From Siccirubricoccus soli (GTDB lineage: Bacteria > Pseudomonadota > Alphaproteobacteria > Acetobacterales > Acetobacteraceae): DNA of 64,000 nt. Positions 61,881-64,000 of this stretch are shown in pieces (the stretch's first letter is position 1; the number at the start of each line of letters is the position of its first letter). The stretch covers positions 30,734 through 94,733 of the forward strand of contig NZ_JAMZIK010000051.1 of NCBI RefSeq assembly GCF_024178315.1. The letters are read 5' to 3'. The translations under genes were made by a program, and so were the position numbers. The notes beneath the pieces are model-generated. The model made no database searches. It saw nothing but the letters and a program-made list of their open reading frames with translations, and was not told the origin of the DNA.

Positions 61881-62471
61881 ATGGCCAAGAAGGGCTTCCT
61901 CCTCGTCTTCATGCATCCGCCGCCGGGTTTCGAGGAGGAGTTCAACGCCTGGTACGACACGGAGCACATCCCGGAGCGGCTGGCGGTGCCGGGCTTCCTC
62001 ACCGGGCTGCGCTACATGCATGCCAGCGGCGGCACGCCGCGCTACCTCGCCCTTTATGATCTGGAGAGTGCCGCGGTCATGGACTCGCCGGCCTATCTCC
62101 GCGTCGCACACGGCAATTCCAGCCCCTGGACCAAGCGGGTCACCGCCCGCGCCCGGGTGCAGCGCTTCGCCGGGGAGCAGGCCTGGCCGGGCGACGCCGT
62201 CACCGGCCCCGCCGCCCGGCTGCTGGTGCTGCGCTTCCGCAACCTGGCGCCGGAGCAGGCGGAGGCGGCCACCGCCGGGCTGCGCCGGCTCCATGAGGGA
62301 CGCGCCGAGCTGCGCCAGCTCCGCAGCCTGGTGCAGCAGGCCGGGCCGGGGCGGTGCGACCTGCTGGGCGTCGTCGAGGCCGCGGCGCCGCTGCCCGAGG
62401 CGGTGGATGTCAGCGCCTTCGGACCGGCAGCGGCCGGGCTCGACCTGATCGCCAGCTACGCGGCGTTCTGA
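61881..62471 (+). CDS. EthD-like dimeric alpha-beta barrel protein
   Basis: A 196-residue protein with FLLVFMHPPPGFEEEFNAWYDTEHIPERLAVPGFLTGLRYM, a signature of EthD/DUF4286-type ferredoxin-like folds (WYDxEHxPxRL). PRYLALYDLESAAVMDSPAYL completes the first domain; the second half looks like a degenerate second copy. Related proteins serve as small monooxygenase- or degradation-pathway accessories. No catalytic function can be assigned. Divergent from the oxidoreductase gene. Confidence 0.72.
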   Translation: MAKKGFLLVFMHPPPGFEEEFNAWYDTEHIPERLAVPGFLTGLRYMHASGGTPRYLALYDLESAAVMDSPAYLRVAHGNSSPWTKRVTARARVQRFAGEQAWPGDAVTGPAARLLVLRFRNLAPEQAEAATAGLRRLHEGRAELRQLRSLVQQAGPGRCDLLGVVEAAAPLPEAVDVSAFGPAAAGLDLIASYAAF

Positions 62472-62613
62472 CCGCGCCTGCCGGAAGCCGGCGCCGCCGG
62501 CCGACCTGCCGCGGCCTGGCCGCTTCAGGCCGCGCGAAATCTCGGAAGCGCCCGGCTCCTGCTCCCGCAAAGCCGCGCACCGGTGTTGCGGGGAGCGTCC
62601 GGCGCCGGGACCG

Positions 62614-64000
62614 TCAGCTCACCCGCTGCACGCCCCAGAAGGCATAGACCTCGGAAATCGGCTCGGTGAGCGTCCGCCGATAGGCGGTGGAGCCGAAATA
62701 CTGGCCGGTCGGCAGGTAGGGCACCTCCTGGAAGGCCAGGCGCTGGATCTCCTCGGCGACGCTCTTCTGCGCCTCGAGATTCGGCGCGTCGAACCAGCTC
62801 AGCCGCAGCTCGTCGAGCTTCGGGATGTTCGGCCAGCCGAACCAGGCGCGCTCGCCATTCGCCCGGAGATACTGCATGACGCCCGGGTTCAGCCCGTCCA
62901 GCCCGTTCCAGGTGGTGTGGAACATGCTCCAGCCGCCCTTCTCCGGCGGCTCCCTGCTCGCCCGGCGCTGCACCAGCGTGCCCCAGTCGGAGACGCGGAA
63001 ATCCACGTTCATGCCCAGCCGCTTGAGCTGGTCATGCGCGACCTCGCCAAGCGCGGCCAGCGCCGGCTGGTCGGTGGGCGACAGCAGCACCACCGTCTCC
63101 CCCCTGTAGCCGGCCGCCACCAGCTCGCGCTTCAGCGCCTCCATGTCCCGGGGGCCGGTGATCACCTCGATATCGGCGGTGTTGGCCAGCGGCGTGTCCG
63201 GGGTGAAGACGCCCATATCGGCGCGCCAGAGCGAGGGGTCGGCGCCCGCCGCCGCGGCCATGAAATCCGCCTGGTTGGTCGCCCGCAGCACCACCCGCCG
63301 CACCGCCGCCTTGTCGAAGGGCGGGTGCAGGTGGTTGAACACGCCGGTGCCGATGGTGCCGAGCGGCGAGGCCCGCTTGAGCAGCACCTCGCGGGAGCGG
63401 CGGAGCGCCGGGCCGAGGTCGTTCGGCGGATTCTCCCACCAATCCACCTCGCCATTGCGCAGCGCCGCGGCGGCGGTGCCGGAATCCGGCATCACCATCC
63501 ATTCGACGCGGTCGAAAAAGACGCGCTTCGGCCCGGCCGCCCAGCTTGTCTCTCCGTCCGGCCGAGGCACGTAGTCCGGGTTGCGCTCATAGACCACGCG
63601 GGCGCCCACCACCCGCTCATCCGCCTTGAAGCGGAAGGGGCCGCTGCCGATGGTCTCGCGGATCTGGGTGTTCGCGTCCACCGAGGCGATCCGCTCCGGC
63701 CTGATGAACAGGGCGGAGGGGCCGATCTTGGAAAGCGTCTCCAGCATCGGGCCGAAACGCCGGCTGAGGCGGATCTCGAAGCTGCGGTCGTCCGGCGCCG
63801 TCATCGCCTCGGTGCGGGAGATGAGGGCCTGGCCCAGCGCGTCCCGCTGCGCCCAGCGCTTGATCGAGGCGATGCAGTCGCGGCCGCGCACCGGCTCGCC
63901 ATCGTGGAATTTCAGCCCCTCCCGCAGGCGGAAGCGCCAGGTCAGGCCGTCCTCCTCCCAGGCCTCGACCATCTGCGGCTGCGGGCGCAGATTGCCGTCC
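62614..64000 (-). CDS. ABC-transporter substrate-binding protein, family 5 (peptide/nickel type), 5' end outside window
   Basis: Visible are about 460 C-terminal residues, and the frame stays open to the window edge. DGNLRPQPQMVEAWEEDGLTWRFRLREGLKFHDGEPVRGRDCIASIKRW is the family-5 signature. Then SGPFRFKADERVVGARVVYERNPDYVPRP and the C-terminal ligand-domain stretches follow. Such proteins capture oligopeptides, glutathione or other solutes in the periplasm for an ABC importer. The signal peptide and transporter genes are not in view, so the ligand is open. Confidence 0.88.
   Translation of the reverse strand, partial: DGNLRPQPQMVEAWEEDGLTWRFRLREGLKFHDGEPVRGRDCIASIKRWAQRDALGQALISRTEAMTAPDDRSFEIRLSRRFGPMLETLSKIGPSALFIRPERIASVDANTQIRETIGSGPFRFKADERVVGARVVYERNPDYVPRPDGETSWAAGPKRVFFDRVEWMVMPDSGTAAAALRNGEVDWWENPPNDLGPALRRSREVLLKRASPLGTIGTGVFNHLHPPFDKAAVRRVVLRATNQADFMAAAAGADPSLWRADMGVFTPDTPLANTADIEVITGPRDMEALKRELVAAGYRGETVVLLSPTDQPALAALGEVAHDQLKRLGMNVDFRVSDWGTLVQRRASREPPEKGGWSMFHTTWNGLDGLNPGVMQYLRANGERAWFGWPNIPKLDELRLSWFDAPNLEAQKSVAEEIQRLAFQEVPYLPTGQYFGSTAYRRTLTEPISEVYAFWGVQRVS

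Noticed and set aside
1..64000. Riboswitches, insertion sequences, prophage or integrase genes.
   Set aside because: I looked in each gap longer than about 150 bp and saw no recognisable aptamer core, transposase, terminal inverted repeats with target duplication, or phage gene.

Overview
The window comes from a high-G+C chromosome (about 70% G+C by eye). Gene content and order point to an alphaproteobacterium of the Acetobacteraceae, most like Roseomonas and relatives. The signs are a dusB-ntrB-ntrC-ntrY-ntrX run followed by hfq and hflX, a fused ispDF, an NDUFA12-type complex I accessory protein beside mlaD, and several Bug-type (tripartite tricarboxylate) binding proteins. I see no insertion sequence, prophage, CRISPR array or rRNA.

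Left part (1-17 kb), mostly + strand: the 3' end of an SCP2-type thiolase, cutA, a CbpA-like J-protein overlapping a CbpM-like modulator, ispDF on the - strand, then a tightly overlapping nitrogen-regulation block (dusB, ntrB, ntrC, ntrY, ntrX). After that come a D-amino-acid/branched-chain aminotransferase, a HAD phosphatase, a methyltransferase, hfq, hflX and an inositol-monophosphatase-family gene.

Centre of interest (17.2-18.3 kb): mazG and the gap beside it hold a 28-bp dif-like XerC/XerD site (18191-18218). A tight cluster of a quasi-palindromic 9-mer, CCGASTCRG, lies on one side of it, in mazG and its flanks. Most genes left of the site read rightwards and the next eight genes to its right read leftwards, as expected for a replication terminus.

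18.3-26.7 kb, all - strand: an MBL hydrolase, tatD, metG, holB and tmk in one tight run, then a D,D-carboxypeptidase, an RlpA-like SPOR lipoprotein and an MltB-like transglycosylase. From 26.8 kb on the content is more metabolic: an MmgE/PrpD protein, a nicotinate phosphoribosyltransferase-like enzyme coupled to a type II DAHP synthase, glutathione reductase, a fused YeeE/YedE sulfur transporter, a MaoC dehydratase, a GabD-like dehydrogenase, two Bug binding proteins, two paralogous cyclase-family hydrolases, tRNA-Ser(GGA), a Glu/Leu dehydrogenase and a Baeyer-Villiger-type monooxygenase.

44.7-64 kb: hldE, a stand-alone EF-G gene with an unusual switch I, an LVIVD-repeat secreted protein, wrbA, an ankyrin protein, a decayed glyoxalase-fold (VOC) pseudogene, an MBL hydrolase, an NDUFA12-mlaD-small ORF-DUF2155 operon, a catalytically degenerate ribonucleotide-reductase-like protein, RidA, a DUF482 acyltransferase, an M20 amidohydrolase, a PaaI thioesterase, an oxidoreductase, an EthD-like protein and the C-terminal part of an oligopeptide-type binding protein.

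Intergenic regions carry two families of modular palindromic repeats, mostly at gene 3' ends, and a separate array of six TAGAGC-bounded hairpins at 38.7-39.1 kb.
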